From Alopecurus myosuroides (taxonomy: Eukaryota; Streptophyta; Magnoliopsida; Poales; Poaceae), in the NCBI GenBank assembly GCA_028641055.1, contig CM054062.1, positions 273,451,349 to 273,515,348 on the forward strand: 64,000 bases of DNA. Reading direction: 5' to 3'. Of the stretch, positions 23,478-34,492 are shown piece after piece. The translations under genes and the position numbers were made by a program. Under the pieces are notes generated by a model, which did no database searches, had not been told where the DNA came from, and saw only the letters and a program-made list of their open reading frames with translations. Each line of letters opens with the position of its first letter. Positions within the stretch are counted from its first letter, which is position 1.

Positions 23478-25953
23478 GTTGACGCCCACCGTGGGGCCTA
23501 CGTCCAAGGGTGTTTACATCACGGGAGAAGCTCAGGAAAGCATGAAGAACCTCGTCATCGGCGAGATCATCACCAACCCTGAAGGAGAGAAGATGGTGGA
23601 CGACTTTGGTTGGGGACCAGAGTTGGATCTGCCGGAAACCGGATCTATCGTTACGATCGGCCGGGTCAACGTCTTCGTCGGCATGGTACGTACGTCCGGT
23701 TCTGTTCCTGATAATATTGAATATGATTCTGTGTCAGGAGAAGCAACTTGCTTTCAGTCGGATGGAGAAGAATCGGTTGGGACAGCCGATCCAGAAGGAG
23801 AGCCCACCACGAAGAGGGAACAACCGGAGAAGCCGGCATGGACCCCGCGTGGCCGGGTCATAAGAGAAGATGATACCGAGTCTATCTTGCACCTTCTTGA
23901 AGAACGGTACGAGGAAGATAGATGTGACGAAGAGGAATACGAATCATCACCAGGCATGCGCGCCGGGTCGCGGTCTATACAGCCCCTGCAATCAATCTTA
24001 ATCAGGGGGATGTGACGAAGGCCGCGGCCGGAGCGGCGCGAGCGCTAGCCCAGCAGCAGGTGCCGGCTGACGGAAACCCGGTTATAGCCTGGGTCGACGG
24101 AGAGTCGGCCTCTGTCACCAGTCATACTGGAGAAAGTGAACGGCAAAGGAATATGTTTGGATTCACGGCGAACAGAACGCCGGGTGCGGGAACCTCGGCC
24201 CCGCGAAATCCGGCTCTGTTCAACAATAACCTAATCTTGGACCCCACAGTGCTAGCGACGGTGATAACCCCAGAAAACGCGGCGGCACGTGCTCGAGATC
24301 TGGATGTGGCTCGCCGAGCATTGGATCAACAAAGGAGAGATATCGAAGCCGAGAAACAAGGGATGGACGCGCGCCAACGCGAGTTGGAAGAACTGGAGAA
24401 TCGCCTTCAAACTCAGTCAACCAGGATTTACAATCAGAGACACTAGACGAGATTACCGGCAACCGGAGGGAATTTACAGCCAGCCACATTGTTTGTTACC
24501 CCTCAGGATCAACCAATTTCGGCGGTGAATCAAGAAACCGGATATCGAGCTGCAACCCTGGGAGGACAGCCGGTGAACGTGCAAGCCGGGTTACCCACGT
24601 TGCAAACTGGGATCGCTGTTGGCAATACCGCACCACCACCACCACCACCGCGATTTCATACTCCACCGGGTCACTTCAACAATCCCATGGATAACGTGTA
24701 CGCCGCGACTCTAGCGCTCGACCGTATCCCACTGGGAGAGACGCCTCGAGAAATTGAAACTCGGCAGGCCATAGAGATGCTACGCGCCGCAGTGGCCCAG
24801 CAAGCAATTACCCGTATCATAGAAGTGGTTTGCACGGGACACCGTATGTCAGCCGGCAACCCGGGAATACCAGGTATATTCAGTCAAGTTCGGCAAGGCG
24901 GAGGGCAGAGCAGCAGCAAATGCCGCCTCCTCCCCGTAGACCGGCAACGCCCGCAGCATCAGCAGCACAAGCCATTGTGGACAGTTCTCGAGCCAGGCGC
25001 GCAGCAGCCGGGTCTGCGGAAAGAGGGCCGGTAGCGGTTGCACCCCCCCCCCCCCCGCTGCACCAGCTGCAGGATCGCACGTTTCCCGAGTAAGGCCGGT
25101 ACTGGCAAACCTCGCCGGGCCTAAGTGTTTATCGGATGTCATCAGAGTTGAGCCCTACCCGGATAAATTCAAGGAGCCGGGTAAAGTGGTTAACTATGAG
25201 CTGACCATGGACCCAGAAACCTGGTTGAGCAGTTACGAGATGGCTATGTCAATTTGCAACGCATCCGAGAATCTCCAAGCTAAGTTTATGTACCTTATGA
25301 TGTCCGAAGGAGCAGCAAAGTTGTGGTTCAATAACCTGCCCGAAAGATCCATCAATTCATGGAGTGAGCTGAAAGATGCCTTTATCAAACATTTTCATGG
25401 GACGTGCCGAAAGTTATTCACGATTGATGATTTGGAGCGTTGCGTCCAGAAGAAGGGAGAGTCGGCGCGCAGCTGGGTGCGCCGGGTTATGGAAATTCTC
25501 CACTCTTCCACTGATATCCAGCCAAAAGATGCATTGCAAGCTATGGCAAAAACGTGCAAATACTTACCCCTGGTGCAAAAGTTGACACGCATGAAATCTA
25601 GTCGGCACGCCTCTGAGGTTACAATGGGAGAATTGATGGACGCTTGCAATAAGCACGCTGCTACGGACACAACAGAGGAGGATGTTGATAACAAAAAAGC
25701 GAAGCCGACAGTGGAAGACCCGGCAATGGAGCTGCACCGGGTAATAATGGAGGAAACAATGGAAATAACCAGCACAAGCGCCCATACGAAGGAAATTCCG
25801 AGTTTGTTGCTAATACAGAAGCCGGGTTCGCAAGACCCAGGGCGGAGGGAAATTTCAACGGAGGAAACTTCAATGGAGGAATTTACCAAGGACCACCGAG
25901 ACCGGCTAACCATATAGAGGCATTCAGGATGCCCTGTCCGCGTCATAGCAGGA
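23380..25953 (+). pseudogene. gag: G gag, broken by stops and frameshifts
   Basis: Compared with the open copy in H, G's gag is readable in pieces: 23449-24015, 24012-24443, 24489-25034 and about 25090-25914. The last piece holds the retrotransposon gag domain (ETWLSSYEMAMS, FMYLMMSEGAAKLWF, HFHGTCRKLFTIDDL), the capsid core. The amino part is acidic and proline-rich with a VGPTSKGVYITGEA start. An RxLxxTVGP stretch is encoded by the primer site itself. Frames change near 24012, after a TAG at 24444-24446, and near a C homopolymer at about 25047-25060. The product would form the virus-like particle; this copy is dead. The start is taken at the ATG inside the LTR because H is open from the same codon. 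Confidence 0.8.
23478..23497 (+). other. G primer-binding site
   Basis: GTTGACGCCCACCGTGGGGC directly follows the LTR. The reverse-oriented H has GTTGGCGCCCACC at the same place, the form common in Tat-lineage elements, so G carries one substitution in the site. The tRNA was not assigned. Confidence 0.75.
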
Positions 25954-27498
25954 ATGGCAGGCCGGCTAATCATTCATTGGAGCAATGCATGGACTTACAG
26001 AGATGGAAGAACGAGGAAATACATAAAGCCTTGCGAGGTGCGGGCCGGGGAGGAGGACCGGGTCCGGGTGGAAACCCGGGCAACGCCCCCTCCCCCCCCC
26101 CGCGCTGGCAACGCAGGAGGTGGCAATCCGGGTAATAATCAAGGAGGTGCTAGGGGTTTCCATGCCAACCCAAAGCAGTTAGGACAGTACCACGTTCACA
26201 CTACAGGGACTTCCAATAGAGATAGAAAGATACTTAAAAGGGCCGTAAACTCGGTTTCCTCAGGTGTTCCGAGATATTTGAGATGGTCAGATCAAGAAGT
26301 AACATGGAGCAGAAGGGATCACCCGGAAACAATAGAACATCCGGGTGTGCTAGCTTTGGTGGTTGCACCACAGGTCAATGGTTACGAGCTGAAAAAGGTT
26401 TTGATGGATGGGGGAAGTAGCATTAATATCTTATATTGGGAAACCTTCCTATGCATGGGGCTCAAGGAGTCTCAGCTACAGAAAAGTTCCACAGTTTTCC
26501 ATGGAATTGTGCCGGGTCACTCGGCATGCCCTGAGGGAAAGATAACACTAGAAGTCGCTTTTGGAGAATCCAAGGACAATTTCCGAGTGGAATGGCTCAC
26601 ATTCGAGGTGGTAAAATTGCGCATTCCTTATCACGCGCTGTTCGGAAGGCCGGCTTACGCTAAGTTCATGGCCAGGCCATGTTATGTGTATTTACAGTTA
26701 AAGATCCAGGGTCCCAAGCAGACCATTACCATACATGGGAACCGGGCCGTGGCAACAGAGTGTGATGAAGGAGATGCGGCAATGGCAGAACAGGCTTGCA
26801 GGAAGGAAGAGCTCAAGTATTACCGGTCTCAAGTAGACCCGGGAGATAGAACTGCTTTGAAAAGGCCGAACACGGAGGATGAGAGAGCGAAGTTTAAAGC
26901 GGCCCAGGATACCAAGATGGTTGCTTTTGTCAAGGGTGATCCCTCCAAACAATTTGCCATAGGTTCTAACCTAGACAACAAGCAGGAAGAAGCACTTATC
27001 GAATTTATTTGTGAGAATCAGGACGTTTTTGCTTGGACGCCCAGCGATATGCCGGGTATCCCGACCGAGTTAGCTGAGCACAGTTTGCATGTTGATCCCA
27101 GGTCCCGGCCTGTGAAGCAGGGTCTGAGAAAAATGAATGAGGAAAGGAGCAAGGCTATAGGAGCGGAGATAGCTCGGCTCCTCGCAGCCGGCTTTATCAT
27201 GGAGGTTTTTCACCCGGAATGGTTGGCAAATCCGGTTCTAGTGCTGAAAAAGAACAATGAGTGGAGAATGTGCATAGACTACACAAGTCTCAACAAGCAT
27301 TGCCCAAAGGATCCATTTGCTCTTCCAAGAATAGACCAGATCATTGATGAAGTGGCAGGTTGTGATTTATTATGTTTCCTGGATGCTTATTCCGGGTATC
27401 ATCAAAACAAGCTCAAAAAAGAGGATTGGGAGAAAACTTTGTTCATAACCCCCTTTGGTGCTTTTTGTTATAAAACTATGACCTTTGGGCTGAAAAAC
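25954..27498 (+). pseudogene. pol: G pol, first part: nucleocapsid motif, protease, RT N-terminal half
   Basis: The open frame begins in the end of gag and runs to the H insertion. Just before it, at about 25929, is a CPRHSRNGRPANHSLEQC stretch, a C-x2-H-x9-H-x4-C zinc-binding motif of the Tat type. The aspartic protease active site LMDGGSSINILY is at about residues 149-160. RT starts near residue 400, with NPVLVLKKNNEWRMCIDY at about 425, the first catalytic Asp in FLDAYSGYHQ at about 475, and a TPFGAFCYKTMTFGLKN segment just before 27499. H is inserted between the FGLKN and YQQCIQ motifs with duplication GTAGG. A C-run near 26090 may mark another frame problem. The second half is at 37470-40175. 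Confidence 0.85.
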
Positions 27499-27503
27499 GT
27501 AGG

Positions 27504-27984
27504 TGTCGTGGGATAATCACGGCAGATGTTACCGGGGGTAACTGATATTGGGGCAAGACGACACAGGTATTTGGGAGAGGGTTTAGCTCAGAGGAAAACA
27601 TGGTGCGATTCAATCTGGTAGCCGGCAATCAAAGTCGCCGAGTCTCCGATCTCGATATAACAACTCAACTCTAGGATTACACTGGATGCTCGATATCAAA
27701 CGCTATATCTATGGTTCTTAGATCTCTCTCTAAAACTAAACCTGGGGGTCGGTTTATAAAGCACCCGTACCCCCTGGCTTATCCCCCAAGGCGCATCCTG
27801 GATCCTACCCGGACACGGCGCACAAACCCTAGCTTTCCTTTACAGTAACCCACAATCCGGACTGCTGGGCCTACAAACTCGGGCCTTCCACAAGCTTCCT
27901 TATCCTTAGCCGGATCCTGCGCACCGTCCTTTGGGCCGGGTTACTCCTTGGAGTTTGGCCTACCGGGTTATCATCCCCCCGTCA
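27504..27984 (-). repeat. H 3' LTR
   Basis: In plus orientation it runs TGTCGTGGG to CCCCCGTCA. It matches 36984-37464 with three substitutions. A TATAAA box on the minus strand is at 27753-27758. The polypurine tract GTAGTCCCCAG (minus strand CTGGGGACTAC) directly follows at 27985-27995 and matches the tract of G at 45662-45672. Confidence 0.93.
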
Positions 27985-27995
27985 GTAGTCCCCAG
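27985..27995 (-). other. H polypurine tract
   Basis: On the minus strand CTGGGGACTAC, identical to the tract of G just before its 3' LTR, which confirms the orientation of H. Confidence 0.8.
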
Positions 27996-28350
27996 AATAG
28001 CCTGGGCTTCATGGATCCTCCTTGAAGCGCTCGCTATTCCCTGCAAAGATATCAAACATACAGGCATATAGAGGCCGGGTTAAGATGCTCTGATATTCAG
28101 CTAGGCCTTACTCCACGGCGGCCATGTAGTAACCCGGGTTTTTCCCCCAAACACCTTTAATTTTCCGGGTCTAAACCCTAATCCCATACTCGATAATCGA
28201 TCTTGATATCACGGGATGGATCCCCTTCTCTCTTTTATCCAAATGCCTTGCTCAATATTTGGCGCATATCTCGCAGAAATTGAAATAAATAGCCGTTTAC
28301 CTCCGCAACTCCCGGCCCCCACTCACCGAACCGGGCTTACCCACTTATAC

Positions 28351-28358
28351 TATAAATA
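28351..28358 (+). promoter_or_regulatory. TATA box of H antisense gene
   Basis: TATAAATA follows ACTTATAC and lies opposite to H's own LTR promoters. It is about 275 bp upstream of the first splice donor. The equivalents are at 12077-12084 (F), 45276-45283 (G) and 53421-53428 (A). Confidence 0.72.
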
Positions 28359-28379
28359 AGCTCCTTGGGGGTAACCCGA

Positions 28380-31300
28380 ACCCTAACGGCTCATTTCCCC
28401 CATTCCACTTCCTTTCTCCTCCTAAGCTCACTCTCACTGAGCACCACCACGGAAATCCCGCGCGCATCACCGGAGCCCATCGGCCGGAGGCTGTGCTCCG
28501 CCACGACTCGCCCCGCGCCGCCGCCAAGATCCGCCGGCGAATCCCCATCCGGCCCGTCAAGGACCGCGAAGGGACACCAGGCTTGCGCCATCTGCCTCTG
28601 CAAAGCCTCGCTCAGATCTCCTCCGGTAAGCCACTTGCGTCCATTAATTCGCCCTTGTACTTTTTGATTTCGCCTTAGATTCGATCCAAATCGACCCGCC
28701 AACGATTCCTCGGCCATGCCGAATTAAGTTGCTAACATTCTTTCCAGCTCGCATAATAGATAAGTTATGGATTCCAATCCATTCTCCTACTACCTGCAAG
28801 TACTAATTTCGCCACAAATCCGAAGATAAAATTCCCCATCTGGGCCCGATCCACTCAAAATTTCCGCCTTGGCCTCAATCACCCGGCCGGACTTCCCCTT
28901 TTCAGTTCCTTTTACTCGCGTTAAGTGCCTATGCGGCCATCCATCGTCCCCAAAGAGCCCCTTCAACACTTAGATCTCCATAATTTTCGTCATAATACTT
29001 GATACCCGGACGATTTCGAACTTTACTCGGTGAGCTAACACCCGGGTTACACGCAATTTTTCATGTCTCAATATTACCCCACTGATATTTGGCTGGCTGA
29101 CAACTTCCGGATCTTAGTCCTCTTATCCTTTTACTTTGTATTTTGCAGGTCAACCACATGGCTCCCAAAAAGCAGGGGAAAACTCCAACCAAAGTTAAAG
29201 CCGCTAACTCCATATCCGCCAACTGGGCGCGGTCTACAGTCACCAAATCCAAGTTGGAGGAGCTAGTGGAGCTGGGAGTCCTTCCTCCTCAAGAGGATAT
29301 CCAATGGAGAGTGCCGGGTAAGGAGACCCGGCCCACCCCGACAAAAGGCGAGGTAATTTGCTTTGTGGAACATGTGACCCGGGGCTTCCGCCCACCGGGT
29401 CACCCCTTTTTCCGTGATGTTTTGAATCATTACGGTCTTCGCGTCTTTGATATCGGACCTAATTCTGTTCTCAACATCTCCCACTTCATAGTCCTTTCCG
29501 AATCATACTTGTGCACTTCGCCAAGTCTAGCTCTTTTCATCGAGCTCTTTCAATGCACACCGTGCCGCGAGAGCGGTGACGGGGCGCTTCTCGCTTGCGG
29601 CGGGGTTTCCATCCAGCGCCGCAAGAATTCTCTGATGCCACCCCTCACCCTTAATTCCCATGTCAAGCACTGGCAGCTCTCCTACTTCTACTGCCAAGAC
29701 ACCTCCCCACCCAGCCAAAGGAAGCTGCCGGGTTACTCAGAGGGTCTTCTTGACATCTCTGATAAATTTAGTGCCTTTGCCCCTGACTCGGACAGGGAGG
29801 CAATTCAACCTCTTTTAGCCAAAATCACCACTCTCACAGCCCAAGGCCTCATCGGGCTCAACCTGGTGAAGACTTGGGTAGATTTCCGGATTCAACCCAA
29901 CTCCATCCGCACAAAGTTAATGTGCGAGTATTCAGGGCAATCTACAGACCCGCTCCGATACTCCGACAACGTCTTCGCAGCTGGCGATACTCATAAAACC
30001 ATCAAGGGCTTTCTGACCGAAAAGCTCGAGGTAATCCGGAACATATCCGGGTTAGAGCCCTTCACGCTTGAGAACCCAGCCCCCAAGGTGAAAACCCGAC
30101 TTTGATGCCTTTACCTTTGCTCTTTCCACTCAATGCAGTTAATAACCCTTATGCTAACACCTTTCGGGCTGATGATGATTTTTGGAAAACCAATGCCTCC
30201 CCTAGCTCCGAAAGTCAAGAGGAGCAAGAAACTGTTTACTCGGACGAAGGTACTCTCCGGATTTTATTTGGTTCCCTTGATCTCACCATAACCCCTTCAT
30301 TTCCAACCATAACTTTGATGATATCCAGAACAAGAAGATGACGAGGAAGAAAACTCCGATGGCAAAGTAGAATCTGCCAGCGACGAGGAAGAACTGGAGC
30401 CGACAGTCAAGGTCGGATCCAAAAGAAAGACTCAAGAGCCACCTCCAAGGTTTCATATCTGCTGCACGCATTCAACTCGCATTACTTTAATGATTTACTT
30501 GAGCTACCTTGACGTTATCCCATTGGCCGTTCTTGAAGGAGTCGCCCGTAACCAAGCGTAGGTCAACTCGAAATCACCCGGGTGATGAGGCCCTTAACCC
30601 GGGTATTTCATCGACCCCCCGCGGCGGGCTGGTAATTACCCTATCTTTTCTGGGTCAAAACATTCTCTTTAAACCATTCCCATATGACATCTAACCTGAT
30701 AATTTCCAGCTTCTCCCGAGTCCAGCGATGGATTTCCTTGTGACTTTGCGGTGAATACCGGGTAAGATCCCCTTCCTGATGTTCCACCATATTTCATCAC
30801 CCTCTCTTGACTGTGTATTTAGCTGCTCACTGACAACATCTTATAGGGCCACGGTCATTGTCAGCGATCAAGAGGAAACGGGGACCGAGGGCCCGGGTAA
30901 GGGGAGCCCGGCTGATAAGACTACAGCCGCGTCCAGCGGTGAAAAACAAGCGTCGCCGCCAAACCCGGACACGCAAGGAGCCGAGTATCCAATTGCTTCC
31001 CATGCAAGCAAGAAGAACAAAACCACCGTCTTGGGTGCAGAAGAAGGAGCGTCGGATTCCGACACACAAATGACCCGGATTCCACCTCCTACTAAGAAGA
31101 AAGCTCCTTCCCGGAATTTCCAAGGCCCCGGGTCTTCTGATACGAGTAAAGACACTTTCGATCAGTTGATGAACACTCTCCTCACTATGAAGACTTCGGA
31201 GAGCCAGATCTTGGAGCGCATGGCTGCAGAGCACCAGGTAAGGACACTTTGTATATCATATTGCATACCTAGTCCCCAAGTTCCAAGTATGACTTGCAAA

Positions 31301-32328
31301 AGTGATGCTTGGTACTTCACGCCACATTCAACTTTCCATACAATCCAACTAATACTTGCATTCCTTGCTACTTACAGGCACAGATAACCCGGTCTGATGA
31401 AACTTTACTGAGGACCGAACAACTTCTTCTTGCCGAGATGAAACGAAGGGAAATCCTTGAGGATGACATGAAAACCTTGAAGAAAGATGTTTCCAAATAC
31501 AAGAAGAAGTGCAATGCCGCTCAGACCAAACTGAAGAAACTATCGGACCAGGTCTCCGATACTTATCAGATCTTGCTCAGTAAGTTTTCTGCTGTCGATT
31601 GGCTTCATGTCTTTGCTTTATTATAACAGACTCGGGATTACTGATATGTTCTTTCTTTTGTTACGACTGCAGGTGCCAACCTTGCGGCCCCAGAGGAAAA
31701 TGCCATTGTCAAGGCTAGAACCCTCAAGACTGTGCTCCGGACTTTCTTTGCCGGCACAAAATTTATATTGGACGCTGTGAAGTGGCCTACGGAAGTATAT
31801 CCGGGTGAAGAGAATCTCGTTCAAGCCTGCTCCACTGTGCCTGGGTGGATTGAAATCTGGAAACGCTCATCATGCCGAATTGGAATGACCCGGGCTTTTA
31901 CTCTGGCCAAGGCTTTCTTTCCAAAGCTTGACCCGGCAAAGGTAACATCCGGGTTTCCCGAATTCAAGGCTGACGGTTCCAAATTTACACCCAAGGATTT
32001 CAAAGCCATACAAGCCGCAGTGCGCCCCTCAGCTACCGCTTTGGCCGATAGCTTGGATCTAAATACGATTATGAGTGCATACGACGCTGATGGCAAAGTT
32101 ATTACGGAGGAAGCGCCCCCGCCTTTTGATATCTTGGAGAAGTGGGTTTCTAGCTCGGCCAGGAAGAGGGAGGCGACTGCGAAGAGAGAGGCCGAGTTAG
32201 GATCGGGCCCGTCTGCCTCTACACCAGCCGTCCCTCCACCAGTCCGCCCTGATGCAATGAGTCCGGGTAAGGGTGCCGGGAAGGCTAAGCAGCAAACCCA
32301 GGACTCAGACCCGGAAGGCCGTACTTAG
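28380..32328 (+). CDS. H antisense-encoded gene (putative gypsy type transposon domain, PF04195-like), multi-exon
   Basis: A spliced gene opposite to gag. The untranslated first exon ends at 28625 (CTCCG/GTAAG) and exon 2 starts at 29149 after TTTTGCAG. The ATG is at 29158 (MAPKKQG). Further exons with GT-AG borders: to 30087; 30140-30249; 30329-30449; about 30540-30630; a short one near 30711; about 30847-31237; 31378-31579; 31673-32328. Exon 2 holds the conserved domain (EVICFVEHVTRGFRPPG, PNSVLNISHFIVL, GGVSIQRRKNSLMP). The middle is acidic and Ser-rich, 31378-31579 encodes a coiled coil, and the end has a SCRIGMTRAFTLAKAFFP motif shared with F and G. I see no stop in the main exons. The domain is known from extra ORFs of Tat-lineage elements; its function is unknown. 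Confidence 0.75.
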
Positions 32329-33387
32329 GAGGCCGAATAGGGCCGTACTATCATAATACCTTGTAATGCTTTGTATTCACACTGTTATGCTTTTGATGGT
32401 GCGCCTGTGCACCCCTGATACCGACGTCGTACCTTGTAACGTACTTTTAGTCCGTGATATACTTTGCGGCTTTTCTGGCCTTTTGATAACCGTATTGCTT
32501 GCCTATTCTTTGAACTTTTTCTCGATACCCGATTCTCTATTTTGGCTCCCTTCGTAAGACTCGGTTTTCCGAGTACCAGGGGCTTTGATACGTGGACTTT
32601 TTCTTTAAGTCCCCAAGACTCGGATGGTAAGGTTTTTCGAACTGCGATAGACAAGTAGTTTGTTTCTGTTTCGAAGTCCCCAGTCCCCAGGACCCAAAGT
32701 CCGAGTCATGGGGGTGTGGCCTTTCTCAGAGAACAAATTATTTTTTACCGAGTCGCAAGCATAAAGCCATTCCGTGTGAATACTGAAGTTATGCTTGATA
32801 GTTGTTGAGTTTCCGGCTTTTAGCCTTGTACTCTGCATAAACTTGTGGTTTAGATGACCCTTTTGACTATCTTGTACTGTAAGCCGGCTTTCGCGTGGAT
32901 ACCATGTTGTTACATCCATACGAGAACAGTGTCAGGCAAGTCCCATTGGGCTTCATGGCTGATTGTAATCGTAAGCGAACGAATCATGCCACTTTAGTGC
33001 GAGTCACATCGAGCTTAAGTAAGAAAAGTCAAGAAAATTTGGCTCCTTTGTCCAGTTATAAGATTGCAGCCGTACTCGTTTGCGAATAATCGGCCCTTAT
33101 AACTTATAGGCATCAAGGCCGGGTCTTTTGGGTTGCTAGCTGGGCTACTTGAGCCGCCAGCCCCCGAGACCTGTATATACTCAACATTCTTAATGATACG
33201 GAAATACTGATGCCACGTGGATACTACTTACTTGTAATCAGGCTGTAACGAAATAGGACTTGATAACCATCTCTTTATTGCTGCGAGAAAGTTTGGATCA
33301 GCAGGCCGCCTCATTAAAAACCTTCCAGTCCCCTTAGGTACCCTGGGTAGGAAAAGAGCGCGTCTGAAACCTGCTGCCCGTTACATT
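32329..33387. other. H non-coding spacer between pol remnant and antisense gene
   Basis: About 1.1 kb downstream of the 3' ends of both convergent genes. It contains several GTCCCCAAGACTCGG-like words (about 32608-32710), counterparts of the tandem units in G (40938-41125), and it matches G's spacer in reverse complement. No gene is visible. Confidence 0.65.
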
Positions 33388-33389
33388 GT

Positions 33390-34492
33390 CTAGTTCTTCG
33401 TGGACACCGGTCCCGAACTGGCGTGACCGGTGCACATTCTCCACACGTTAGACTTTTTCATGACGAGTACCGGGTTTGCTAGCCAACCCGGGTAAGGTGT
33501 TTCCATGACATGGCCGGTTGTGAGTGATCGTGTAGCTTCTTCTTCTGTGGCGGATTGTTTGGAGGGGTCATCCTTAACAAAAGCCACCATTTTAGCATCT
33601 TGTGTTACCTTGGATTTTGCTCGTTCGCCTTCAGTACTCGGCCTTTTTGATGTGGCTCTACCCTCCGGTTCTGCTTGAGACCGGTACTGCTTGAGTTCTT
33701 CTTTTCTACAGGCCTGCTCGGCCATTGCTGCATCTCCTTCGTCGCATTCAGCTGCTATGTCTCGATTTCCATGTATGGTAATGGTCTTCTTGGGACCCGG
33801 GATTTTTAGCTGTAGATATACGTAACACGGCCTAGCCATGAATTTGGCGTAAGCCGGCCTTCCAAATAACGCGTGATAAGGGCTGCGCAATTTGACTACC
33901 TCAAAGGTAAGCCACTCGATTCGATAGTTATCCTTTGACTCTCCAAAGGCTACCTCCAATGCGATTTTTCCCTCGGGGCATGCTGAATGACCCGCCACTA
34001 TCCCATGAAAAACTGTTGAGCTTTTTTGCAGCTGAGATTCCTTGAGACCCATGCGTAGGAAGGTTTCCCAATACAGTATATTGATGCTGCTTCCACCATC
34101 CATTAAAACCTTTTTCAGTTCGTACCCATTGACTTGCGGTGCGACTACTAGTGCCAAGACTCCTGGGTGCTCCACTCTTTCTGGGTGATCCCTTCTGCTC
34201 CATGTTACCTCCTGTTCTGACCATCTCAAGTACCTCGGGACAGCTAACGAAACTGAGTTGACCGCTTGCTTCAGTATCTTTTTGTCCTTGTTAGAGCCTC
34301 CTGTGGTATGCACATGATATTGACCCAATTGTTTGGGGTTAGCCTGGAAACCTCCTGCCCCCCTTGGTTATTACCTTGATTTCCAGCCGCCGGATTACCG
34401 GCTGGGGGTGGGCCGTTGCCCGGGTTTGCCCCTGGACCCGGTCCTCCTCCCCGTCCTGCACCTCGCATAGCTCTGTGCACTTCCTCATTTTT
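33390..34492 (-). pseudogene. pol: H protease region with frameshift and truncated RT start
   Basis: After the gag stop the minus-strand frame resumes with HRAMRGAGRGG (34480), shifts near 34365, and is open from 34328 to 33390 (312 codons). The protease active site LMDGGSSINILY is intact at about residues 97-108. In contrast to G, the linker to RT is shortened (DPSKQ is followed after a few residues by a GHVMETPYPGWLANP stretch) and RT ends after VWRMC. About 45 bp of unmatched sequence then leads to the post-pol region. Gag-like packaging plus proteolysis could be kept, but no polymerase. Confidence 0.8.

Noticed and set aside
28391..28717. Open frames of about 100 codons on both strands in the H antisense 5' UTR
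   Set aside because: The region is GC-rich leader sequence ahead of a splice donor at 28626; the conserved protein starts at 29158.
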